This document shows positions 1 to 5,161 of a DNA stretch of 6,666 nucleotides, in pieces (the first letter of the stretch is position 1; the number at the start of each line of letters is the position of its first letter). A program made the translations under genes and the position numbers. A model generated the notes under the pieces. The model was not told the DNA's origin. It ran no database searches and saw only the letters and a list, made by a program, of their open reading frames with translations. The stretch is from assembly GCA_014879435.1 (NCBI GenBank), contig JACSSB010000399.1:1-6666 (forward strand), written 5' to 3'. The DNA comes from Phycisphaerales bacterium. Lineage in GTDB: Bacteria; Pseudomonadota; Gammaproteobacteria; Competibacterales; Competibacteraceae.

Positions 1-68
1 GCTGAGGGGCTTGAACCCCCGACCCTCGCCTTGTAAGGGCGATGCTCTCCCAACTGAGCTAAGCACCC
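1..68 (-). tRNA. tRNA-Val (anticodon UAC), 3' end cut by window edge
   Basis: On the minus strand the sequence folds as a type I tRNA. It has acceptor 5' strand GGGTGCT (68-62), the D-arm GCTC...GAGC, anticodon stem TCGCC/GGCGA around loop CTTACAA with anticodon TAC (reads valine codons), variable loop GGGTC, and T-arm GGGGG-TTCAAGC-CCCTC with one G.U pair. Only the first three bases of the 3' acceptor strand (AGC) lie inside the window, so the last four acceptor bases, the discriminator and any encoded CCA are missing. The core closely resembles E. coli tRNA-Val(UAC). The 5' end lies 16 nt after the hupB stop codon with no terminator between, so the tRNA may be cut from a hupB transcript. 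Identity is secure; co-transcription is inferred. Confidence 0.95.
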
Positions 69-77
69 TTCTAGGGT
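65..77 (-). repeat. 5-bp inverted repeat overlapping the tRNA-Val 5' end
   Basis: The minus strand reads ACCCT-AGA-AGGGT, a perfect 5-bp stem with a 3-nt loop. Its second arm uses the first four bases of mature tRNA-Val (GGGT). In a precursor RNA this leader could pair with the tRNA 5' end in competition with the acceptor stem. The stem is short and may be chance. Confidence 0.35.
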
Positions 78-84
78 AAGTCCG

Positions 85-357
85 TTATTTTATTGCATCC
101 CTGAGAGTTTTACCAGCCTTAAACACAGGAGACTTACTCGCCTTGATTTCCATGGCCACTCCGGTCTTGGGATTATGCCCGGTTCGCGCCGGACGTTCCC
201 GCACCGAGAACGTGCCAAATCCGGTCAATACTACGGTATCTCCGCTTTGCAAAGCCTTAGCGATGGCCGTCAACATGGCGTCCATCGCTTTACTAGCCGC
301 CACCTTAGATAAATCGGTCGTTTGGGTGACCGCTTCAATGAGTTCAGTCTTATTCAT
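85..357 (-). CDS. hupB: DNA-binding protein HU-beta
   Basis: Encodes 90 residues, the usual HU length. HU is a dimeric nucleoid protein that binds and bends DNA with little sequence specificity and favours nicks, kinks and junctions. The N-terminal helical dimerisation region is residues 1-40. The hallmark GFGTF is at 46-50, followed by the beta-arm motif RERPARTGHNPKTG (53-66) with the intercalating proline at P63, and a basic C-terminus. Residue 61 is His where E. coli HU-beta has Arg. The start ATG (357-355) has a purine-rich ribosome site, AAGGGGG, at 367-361. The gene lies downstream of lon, the conserved gammaproteobacterial position, and has a good promoter of its own at 437-465. Tight synteny with lon favours HU-beta over HU-alpha, and the GHNPKTG arm plus position argue against IHF. 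Confidence in HU is very high, in the beta paralogue high. Confidence 0.96.
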   Translation of the reverse strand: MNKTELIEAVTQTTDLSKVAASKAMDAMLTAIAKALQSGDTVVLTGFGTFSVRERPARTGHNPKTGVAMEIKASKSPVFKAGKTLRDAIK

Positions 358-402
358 AATCCCCCTTCCCGTGCAGTCTTGTTCGTGGTCCGATCAGCTA
401 CG

Positions 403-459
403 ATACCGTGATATGGTGCATGATAACAACTGCTTATCTATAAAGGGCTTTCACGGTAT
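403..459. repeat. 9-bp inverted repeat spanning the hupB promoter
   Basis: On the plus strand ATACCGTGA (403-411) and its exact reverse complement TCACGGTAT (451-459) are separated by 39 bp. The right arm lies in the -35/-10 spacer of the predicted hupB promoter, and the left arm would be at about +20 to +28 of the transcript. The two arms could be half-sites for a regulator. They could form an RNA stem only in a transcript reading through from lon, because one arm lies upstream of the predicted start point. No known regulator consensus was recognised. Confidence 0.5.
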
Positions 460-465
460 TGTCAA
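437..465 (-). promoter_or_regulatory. Predicted sigma70-type promoter of hupB
   Basis: On the minus strand a perfect -35 hexamer TTGACA (465-460) is followed after exactly 17 bp by TATAGA (442-437), a 4/6 match to TATAAT. Transcription would start near position 430 and give a leader of about 73 nt before the hupB ATG. E. coli hupB also has its own promoters in the lon-hupB gap, so a promoter here is expected. One arm of a 9-bp inverted repeat fills part of the spacer next to the -35 box. Confidence 0.75.
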
Positions 466-482
466 TCAATGCCACCATTGAT
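465..482. repeat. 7-bp palindromic hairpin between lon and the hupB -35 box
   Basis: A perfect 7-bp inverted repeat with a 4-nt loop (minus strand ATCAATG-GTGG-CATTGAT) begins 9 nt after the lon stop codon and touches the hupB -35 hexamer. It is AT-rich and has no T-run after it, so it is not a convincing intrinsic terminator. It may be a small 3' structure on lon mRNA or an operator, or it may have no function. Confidence 0.4.
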
Positions 483-491
483 CCCTCTTCT

Positions 492-2927
492 TTAATGGGC
501 ACGCACACCCTCCAAGGTATTGCCCGTTTTGGCAGCCGTTCCCTCCGCCAGATCCGCTTCCCCTCCGGATTGAACCACGGGCAGGGATTGCAAAGCGATT
601 TCCAGCACTTGATCAATCCAGCGAACCACTCGTATATCGAGTTTTTCCAGAATATTTTCTGGAATTTCAACCAGATCCTTTCGATTATCTTCTGGAATCA
701 GCACCGTTGCGATACTACCTCGGTGTGCCGCCAACAATTTCTCCTTGAGTCCACCAATGGGTAGAACCTCACCGCGCAGGGTGATCTCACCGGTCATGGC
801 GACACTGGAACGAACCGGAATCTGAGTCAGCGCCGATACCAGTGCCGTACACATGGCGATACCCGCACTAGGGCCATCCTTGGGTGTTGCCCCTTCTGGC
901 ACATGAATATGCAGATCGTATTTCTGATAGAACTCCGGGTCGATACCCAAAGCCTTGGCACGACTGCGTACTACAGTCATCGCCGCATGAATGGACTCCT
1001 GCATCACTTCTCCCAGTTGCCCGGTATGAATCAACTTTCCTTTGCCTGGGACTAGGGCCGCCTCGACACTGAGTAATTCGCCTCCAACCTCGGTCCAGGC
1101 CAAGCCGGTTACTTGCCCAACCTGATCCTGTTCCTCGGCCAGACCATAGCGGAACCGCCGTACTCCAAGATACTTTTCCACCATCTCGGATACCACCACG
1201 ATTTTGCCTTCAACCGGCTTCAGGGTGATTTCCTTGACAACCTTGCGGCAGATCTTGGCTATTTCCCGCTCCAAATTGCGCACACCCGCCTCGCGGGTAT
1301 AGAACCGGATGATATCAAGGAGAGCTTCCGCAGTGATTTCCAGCTCCTCCGGGCGTAGACCGTTGCTAGCAAGCTGCTTGGCCACCAGATAACGGATCGC
1401 GATATTGAGCTTCTCATCCTCGGTATAGCCAGGAATCCGTATCACCTCCATCCGATCCAGTAGCGGCGGTGGAATATTCAGCGAATTAGCGGTCGCTACG
1501 AACATGATGTCCGATAGATCGAAATCTACTTCCAAGTAGTGATCGTTAAAGGTGTTGTTTTGCTCAGGATCCAATACTTCTAACAATGCCGACGAAGGAT
1601 CGCCACGAAAATCCATCGACATCTTATCGATTTCATCAAATAAAAATAATGGGTTACGCACACCCACCTTGACCAGATTCTGAACAATCTTACCCGGCAT
1701 CGAACCGATGTAGGTACGACGATGGCCACGGATTTCTGCCTCGTCACGGACCCCACCGAGCGACATCCGCACGAATTTACGGTTGGTCGTGCGTGCGATA
1801 GAACGCCCCAATGAAGTCTTACCAACCCCTGGCGGCCCGACCAAACACAAAATCGGTCCCTTCAGTTTGCGCGCACGCTGCTGCACGGCCAGATATTCCA
1901 AAATTCGTTCCTTGACCTTCTCTAGACCGTAGTGGTCCTCTTCCAAAATACTCTCGGCTAGAGCGAGATCCTGATGAATCTTGCTACGCTTTTTCCAAGG
2001 TACGCCAACCAACCAATCGATATAGTTACGCACGACGGTGGCTTCGGCCGACATCGGCGACATCATCTTCAGCTTATTCAGCTCTGCCCGCGCCTTAGCC
2101 TTGGCATCCTTGGGCATTCCGGCTTTCTCGATGCGCTGGGTCAGTTCTTCGATTTCGTTGGGCGCATCCTCCAGATCACCGAGCTCTTTCTGAATCGCCT
2201 TCATCTGCTCATTCAGATAATACTCGCGCTGGCTTTTCTCCATCTGTTGCTTAACACGACCCCGGATGCGCTTTTCGACCTGAAGAATATCGATTTCACC
2301 CTCTACCAAGGTCAGCAGGTGTTCAAGCCGCTCGCGCAGATCCTGCATTTCCAGCACTTTCTGCTTCTCATCCAATCTCAGCGCCATATGAGCAGCAATG
2401 GTATCTGCCAACCGGCTGGGATCATCAATGCCAGATACCGAAGTCAGCACTTCACTAGGAATTTTCTTATTGAGCTTTACATACTGATCAAAGGTATTGA
2501 GCAGTGAACGCACTAATGCCTGAATTTCCTGGGTTTCCCCTTGATCCAGCGCAGGCTCCAGCAACGACACCTCGGCAATGAAGCAGTCCTGGGTTTCGGT
2601 AAAACGATGGATACCTACCCGCTGGCTACCCTCCACCAGTACCTTGACCGTGCCATCGGGTAGCCGCAGCAACTGCAGAATATTCGCCAACGTCCCGATC
2701 ATGTAGACGTCTTGCGTTTGCGGATCGTCTACCTCGGCATTCTTTTGCGCCACCAGGACAATACGCTTGTTGCTCTGCATGGCCAGATCAAGCGCATGGA
2801 TCGATTTCTCTCGACCAACAAATAATGGGATCACCATGTGGGGATAAACCACCACATCGCGCAACGGCAGCATTGGCATCAACGCATGACTAGACAAACT
2901 ATCGGGATTGGTTTCGTTCTGCTTCAT
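492..2927 (-). CDS. lon: ATP-dependent protease Lon (LonA type)
   Basis: Encodes 811 residues; E. coli Lon has 784. Lon is a cytosolic homohexamer that unfolds and degrades misfolded and short-lived regulatory proteins. The N-terminal substrate-binding domain starts with MLPLRDVVVYPHMVIPLFVG (19-38). A helical, coiled-coil-prone linker follows (about 185-290), then the AAA+ module with Walker A GPPGVGKT (364-371), Walker B FLFDEID (428-434), sensor-1 Asn481 and the sensor-2 region GVRNLER (548-554). The C-terminal serine protease domain has Ser687 in DGPSAG and Lys730 in GGLKEK, the Ser-Lys dyad with the same 43-residue spacing as E. coli S679/K722. Compared with E. coli, a few extra residues lie at the N-terminus and a low-complexity tail of about 25 residues at the C-terminus. 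HRGS (735-738) replaces the more usual HRGG. The ATG start has ribosome site GGAGGG (2939-2934) six bases upstream. Confidence 0.99.
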   Translation of the reverse strand: MKQNETNPDSLSSHALMPMLPLRDVVVYPHMVIPLFVGREKSIHALDLAMQSNKRIVLVAQKNAEVDDPQTQDVYMIGTLANILQLLRLPDGTVKVLVEGSQRVGIHRFTETQDCFIAEVSLLEPALDQGETQEIQALVRSLLNTFDQYVKLNKKIPSEVLTSVSGIDDPSRLADTIAAHMALRLDEKQKVLEMQDLRERLEHLLTLVEGEIDILQVEKRIRGRVKQQMEKSQREYYLNEQMKAIQKELGDLEDAPNEIEELTQRIEKAGMPKDAKAKARAELNKLKMMSPMSAEATVVRNYIDWLVGVPWKKRSKIHQDLALAESILEEDHYGLEKVKERILEYLAVQQRARKLKGPILCLVGPPGVGKTSLGRSIARTTNRKFVRMSLGGVRDEAEIRGHRRTYIGSMPGKIVQNLVKVGVRNPLFLFDEIDKMSMDFRGDPSSALLEVLDPEQNNTFNDHYLEVDFDLSDIMFVATANSLNIPPPLLDRMEVIRIPGYTEDEKLNIAIRYLVAKQLASNGLRPEELEITAEALLDIIRFYTREAGVRNLEREIAKICRKVVKEITLKPVEGKIVVVSEMVEKYLGVRRFRYGLAEEQDQVGQVTGLAWTEVGGELLSVEAALVPGKGKLIHTGQLGEVMQESIHAAMTVVRSRAKALGIDPEFYQKYDLHIHVPEGATPKDGPSAGIAMCTALVSALTQIPVRSSVAMTGEITLRGEVLPIGGLKEKLLAAHRGSIATVLIPEDNRKDLVEIPENILEKLDIRVVRWIDQVLEIALQSLPVVQSGGEADLAEGTAAKTGNTLEGVRAH

Positions 2928-2933
2928 GGCAGA

Positions 2934-2966
2934 CCCTCCGTTGTGGAGCCAGGCGATAAGAGAGGA
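2934..2966 (-). promoter_or_regulatory. lon ribosome binding site with possible masking stem
   Basis: The lon Shine-Dalgarno sequence GGAGGG (2939-2934) is strong and well spaced, which supports the ATG at 2927. Upstream in the same leader, TCCTCT (2966-2961) could pair with the whole site (four Watson-Crick and two G.U pairs). CTCC (2948-2945) could instead pair with GGAG across a 5-nt loop. Two mutually exclusive weak stems over the ribosome site would be consistent with a thermosensor-like control, but pyrimidine runs pair with ribosome sites easily by chance. Confidence 0.3.
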
Positions 2967-3036
2967 GCATAGCGATCCGGGAAACCGGGAGCTGCAATCG
3001 GGTTTCCTCCATCAGGTCATCATGTTCAATCGTGCA

Positions 3037-3059
3037 TGGCACACGCGCACAAAGTGCCA
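3037..3059. repeat. 6-bp inverted repeat in the clpX-lon spacer
   Basis: TGGCAC and GTGCCA form a perfect 6-bp stem with an 11-nt loop that is itself rich in GTGC/GCGC. It lies in the 183-bp spacer expected to hold lon's promoter. There is no T-run after it, so it is not a terminator. Confidence 0.35.
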
Positions 3060-3067
3060 ATCTGTCA

Positions 3068-3088
3068 GCCTGATTCGCAACCTCAGGC
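3068..3088. repeat. 6-bp inverted repeat just after clpX
   Basis: The minus strand reads GCCTGA-(9 nt)-TCAGGC, a perfect 6-bp stem about 22 nt past the clpX stop codon. No T-run follows on the minus strand. It could be a 3'-end stabilising hairpin of clpX mRNA, a weak pause site, or chance. Confidence 0.4.
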
Positions 3089-3110
3089 ATCGATCAGAGA
3101 ATTGCAGGGG

Positions 3111-4397
3111 CTAATCGTGCGCAGCTACGCGCCGTTCGACGTTTTCGTAGATGAAATACGGCTTGGCGTGGCCTTCGACCACAGAATCATCGATCACCAC
3201 CTTATGGACATTCTGCATACTAGGCAGGTCATACATGGTATCGAGCAAGACATGCTCCAAAATAGTACGTAACCCACGAGCTCCCGTCTTGCGCTCCATC
3301 GCCTTGTGCGCAATCGCTCGCAAGGCTTCCTCGCGAAATTCCAGTTCGCTGCCTTCCATCTCAAATAGCTTGCCGAACTGCTTGATAACCGCATTCTTGG
3401 GTTCGGTGAGAATCCGTACTAGTGCAGCTTCATCCAACTCAGTCAGGGTGGCGACCACCGGCAAACGACCAACGAACTCCGGGATCAATCCGTACTTGAT
3501 CAAATCCTCCGGTTCGACTTCCATCAGGATCTCACCGAAACTCCTATCGTTATCCCTAGCCTTGACGTCCGCCGAAAATCCGATTCCACCTTGATCAGAA
3601 CGACTGCGAATCACCTTGTCCAGTCCTGCAAAGGCACCACCGCAAATAAACAGGATGTTGGTGGTATCCACTTGCAGGAACTCCTGCTGGGGATGCTTAC
3701 GCCCACCCTGCGGAGGGACCGAAGCCACAGTACCTTCAATCAGTTTGAGCAGAGCCTGCTGCACACCCTCACCCGATACATCACGGGTGATCGAGGGGTT
3801 ATCGGACTTGCGTGAAATCTTGTCGATCTCATCGATGTAAACGATACCGGTCTGCGCTTTTTCGACATCGTAATCACATTTCTGAAGTAATTTTTGGATG
3901 ATGTTTTCCACATCCTCACCGACATAGCCCGCTTCAGTCAGGGTCGTGGCATCGGCGATGGTAAACGGCACATTCAGAAAGCGCGCCAAGGTTTCGGCTA
4001 ACAGGGTTTTACCCGATCCAGTGGGGCCAATCAGCAAAATATTGCTCTTGGCCACTTCCACTTCAGCGCTCTTAGCACGACCAGCGCGTTGCAACTCTAG
4101 GCGCTTGTAGTGATTGTAGACGGCAACGGCAAGCACCTTCTTGGCGCGCTCCTGACCGATGACGTATTCATTGAGAACCTGATTGATGTCTTGTGGCTTG
4201 GGTAGCTTGTTGGAAGCAGCAGGAGCTGCTTCTTCCATCTCCTCACGGATAATGTCATTGCACAGCTCGACGCATTCATCACAGATGAACACGTTCGGTC
4301 CCGCGATGAGTTTGCGCACCTCATGCTGACTTTTGCCACAAAAGGAACAATACAACAGCTTGTCGTCATCGCCCCTGTCACTTCGGTCTTTGCTCAT
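3111..4397 (-). CDS. clpX: ClpXP protease ATP-binding subunit ClpX
   Basis: Encodes 428 residues, close to the 424 of E. coli. ClpX is a hexameric AAA+ unfoldase that recognises tagged or damaged substrates (for example ssrA-tagged proteins), unfolds them and threads them into ClpP. The N-terminal zinc-binding domain has Cys17/Cys20 (CSFC) and Cys39/Cys42 (CDEC). The AAA+ module has Walker A GPTGSGKT (124-131), pore-1 loop GYVG (157-160), Walker B VYIDEID (186-192), pore-2 RDVSGEG (205-211), RKH loop (233-235), arginine finger Arg311 and sensor-2 Arg374 in GARGLR. The ClpP-docking IGF loop is at 272-274, so it should pair with the adjacent ClpP. The ATG start has purine-rich ribosome site GAGGAAGG (4409-4402). 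It lies 137 bp after clpP across a repeat-rich spacer and is probably transcribed with it; I saw no convincing separate promoter. Confidence 0.99.
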   Translation of the reverse strand: MSKDRSDRGDDDKLLYCSFCGKSQHEVRKLIAGPNVFICDECVELCNDIIREEMEEAAPAASNKLPKPQDINQVLNEYVIGQERAKKVLAVAVYNHYKRLELQRAGRAKSAEVEVAKSNILLIGPTGSGKTLLAETLARFLNVPFTIADATTLTEAGYVGEDVENIIQKLLQKCDYDVEKAQTGIVYIDEIDKISRKSDNPSITRDVSGEGVQQALLKLIEGTVASVPPQGGRKHPQQEFLQVDTTNILFICGGAFAGLDKVIRSRSDQGGIGFSADVKARDNDRSFGEILMEVEPEDLIKYGLIPEFVGRLPVVATLTELDEAALVRILTEPKNAVIKQFGKLFEMEGSELEFREEALRAIAHKAMERKTGARGLRTILEHVLLDTMYDLPSMQNVHKVVIDDSVVEGHAKPYFIYENVERRVAAHD

Positions 4398-4412
4398 AGT
4401 GCCTTCCTCATC

Positions 4413-4422
4413 ATCGCGCGAT
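4413..4422. repeat. 10-bp perfect palindrome before the clpX ribosome site
   Basis: ATCGCGCGAT is a perfect 10-bp palindrome ending three bases from the clpX Shine-Dalgarno stretch (4409-4402). It could be a protein-binding site. As RNA it would make only a tight, poor hairpin. No family consensus was recognised. Confidence 0.35.
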
Positions 4423-4438
4423 CATTGGACCGGGTAGG

Positions 4439-4460
4439 ACGGTGCGCCACAGAGCACCGC
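4439..4460 (-). repeat. Hairpin in the clpP-clpX spacer (proximal to clpX)
   Basis: On the minus strand CGGTGC (4459-4454) and GCACCG (4445-4440) form a GC-rich 6-bp stem with an 8-nt loop, extended by one outer G.U pair in RNA. No T-run follows, so it is not a classical terminator. It lies in the leader of clpX between a stronger hairpin upstream and the ribosome site. Confidence 0.45.
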
Positions 4461-4469
4461 ACAATAGGG

Positions 4470-4486
4470 GTCGCAGAGCGTCGCAG
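4470..4486. repeat. Direct repeat of 7 bp with 10-bp period
   Basis: The minus strand reads CTGCGAC-GCT-CTGCGAC, so two identical 7-mers are spaced by about one helical turn. Such spacing suits a protein binding on one DNA face, but two copies are weak evidence. The repeat overlaps the base of the neighbouring hairpin at 4486. Confidence 0.35.
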
Positions 4487-4513
4487 TATCGGCTCATGAC
4501 CTTGAACCGATAC
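4486..4513 (-). repeat. Strong 11-bp hairpin after clpP
   Basis: In the minus-strand transcript, bases 4513-4503 pair with 4496-4486 over 11 bp (ten Watson-Crick pairs and one U.G wobble) around the 6-nt loop AGGUCA. It starts 21 nt after the clpP stop codon. The one imperfect pair is a U.G wobble on the transcribed strand but a C-A mismatch on the opposite strand, which favours an RNA rather than a DNA role. There is no U-tract, so an mRNA stability or processing element between clpP and clpX is more likely than an intrinsic terminator. Confidence 0.65.
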
Positions 4514-4534
4514 CAGAACCCACGCATAGATTTG

Positions 4535-5161
4535 TCAGCTTAACGGGACTCGCTGGCTCAACACTGCGTCGATCAGGCCATACTCGGCCGCCTCAGCGCC
4601 ACCCATGAAATTATCGCGATCGGTATCGATGGCGATTTTTTCGATGGCCTGACCGGTATGTCTGGCCAGAATCCGGTTGAGCCGATCTCGAACCAGCAGA
4701 ATTTCCCGGGCATGAATGTCGATATCGCTGGCCTGCCCCTGAAAACCACCCAGCGGTTGATGGATCATAATGCGTGAATGCGGTAGGCAAAAACGCTTAC
4801 CCGCCGCACCACCGGCCAGTAGTAGCGCGCCCATGCTGGCTGCCTGACCCACGCACATGGTGCTGACATTTGGCTTGATGAACTGCATGGTATCGTAAAT
4901 TGCCAGGCCGGCACTGACTGACCCTCCCGGCGAATTGATATAAAAATGAATGTCCTTATCCGGATTATCCGCTTCCAGAAACAACAACTGCGCCACTACC
5001 AAGTTGGCAACATAATCCTCAACAGGCCCCACCAAAAATATCACGCGTTCCTTCAACAGGCGGGAATAGATATCGTAGGCCCGCTCACCACGTGCGGTCT
5101 GTTCGATCACCATCGGCACGAGGTTAAGAGCTTGAACGCTGGTGGCACCATTTCCACTCAT
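4535..5161 (-). CDS. clpP: ATP-dependent Clp protease proteolytic subunit ClpP
   Basis: Encodes 208 residues, nearly identical in length to E. coli ClpP (207). ClpP forms a two-ring, 14-subunit serine peptidase chamber that degrades polypeptides delivered by ClpX (or ClpA). The catalytic triad is complete: Ser109 in GQAASMGA, His134 in MIHQPLGG and Asp183 in the DRD segment, each two positions before its counterpart in the E. coli precursor. The first 13 or so residues look like the short propeptide that is removed autocatalytically before the conserved LVPMVIEQTARGERAYDIYSRL region; the exact cleavage site is inferred. Its ATG overlaps the tig stop codon as ATGA, with ribosome site AGGAG inside the tig coding sequence, so translation is probably coupled to tig. 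A start at Met17 is less likely because it would remove the propeptide and conserved N-terminal loop residues. Confidence 0.99.
   Translation of the reverse strand: MSGNGATSVQALNLVPMVIEQTARGERAYDIYSRLLKERVIFLVGPVEDYVANLVVAQLLFLEADNPDKDIHFYINSPGGSVSAGLAIYDTMQFIKPNVSTMCVGQAASMGALLLAGGAAGKRFCLPHSRIMIHQPLGGFQGQASDIDIHAREILLVRDRLNRILARHTGQAIEKIAIDTDRDNFMGGAEAAEYGLIDAVLSQRVPLS

Noticed and set aside
143..481. Plus-strand reading frame of 112 codons across hupB and the lon-hupB spacer
   Set aside because: It lies antisense to a strongly supported hupB, has no recognisable domain and no good ribosome site; it is a shadow frame.
465..482. Hairpin after lon as an intrinsic terminator
   Set aside because: The stem is short and AT-rich and is followed by TGACAATACC rather than a T-run.
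434..670. Minus-strand frame of 78 codons overlapping the 3' end of lon
   Set aside because: Most of it is an alternative frame of lon. Only the internal ATG at 478 has a plausible ribosome site, and that short frame is listed as a low-interest finding.
1974..2507. Plus-strand reading frame of 177 codons, rich in Leu, His and Phe, antisense to lon
   Set aside because: Its composition is what the antisense of a charged helical Lon segment gives. There is no known motif, and lon on the other strand is certain.
2974..2990. CCGG-GAAA-CCGG element on the plus strand, a GNRA-like tetraloop hairpin
   Set aside because: The stem is only 4 bp and lies on the strand that is not transcribed by any supported gene; on the transcribed strand the loop is TTTC, so a special RNA fold is not supported.
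2899..3090. Minus-strand frame of 63 codons filling the clpX-lon spacer
   Set aside because: It overlaps the start of lon in another frame, no ribosome site precedes its ATG, and the protein resembles nothing known; most likely a chance open frame in regulatory DNA.
2992..3107. CTGCAAT/ATTGCAG 7-bp inverted repeat at the two ends of the clpX-lon spacer
   Set aside because: The arms are over 100 nt apart and short; a match of this size at that distance is expected by chance.
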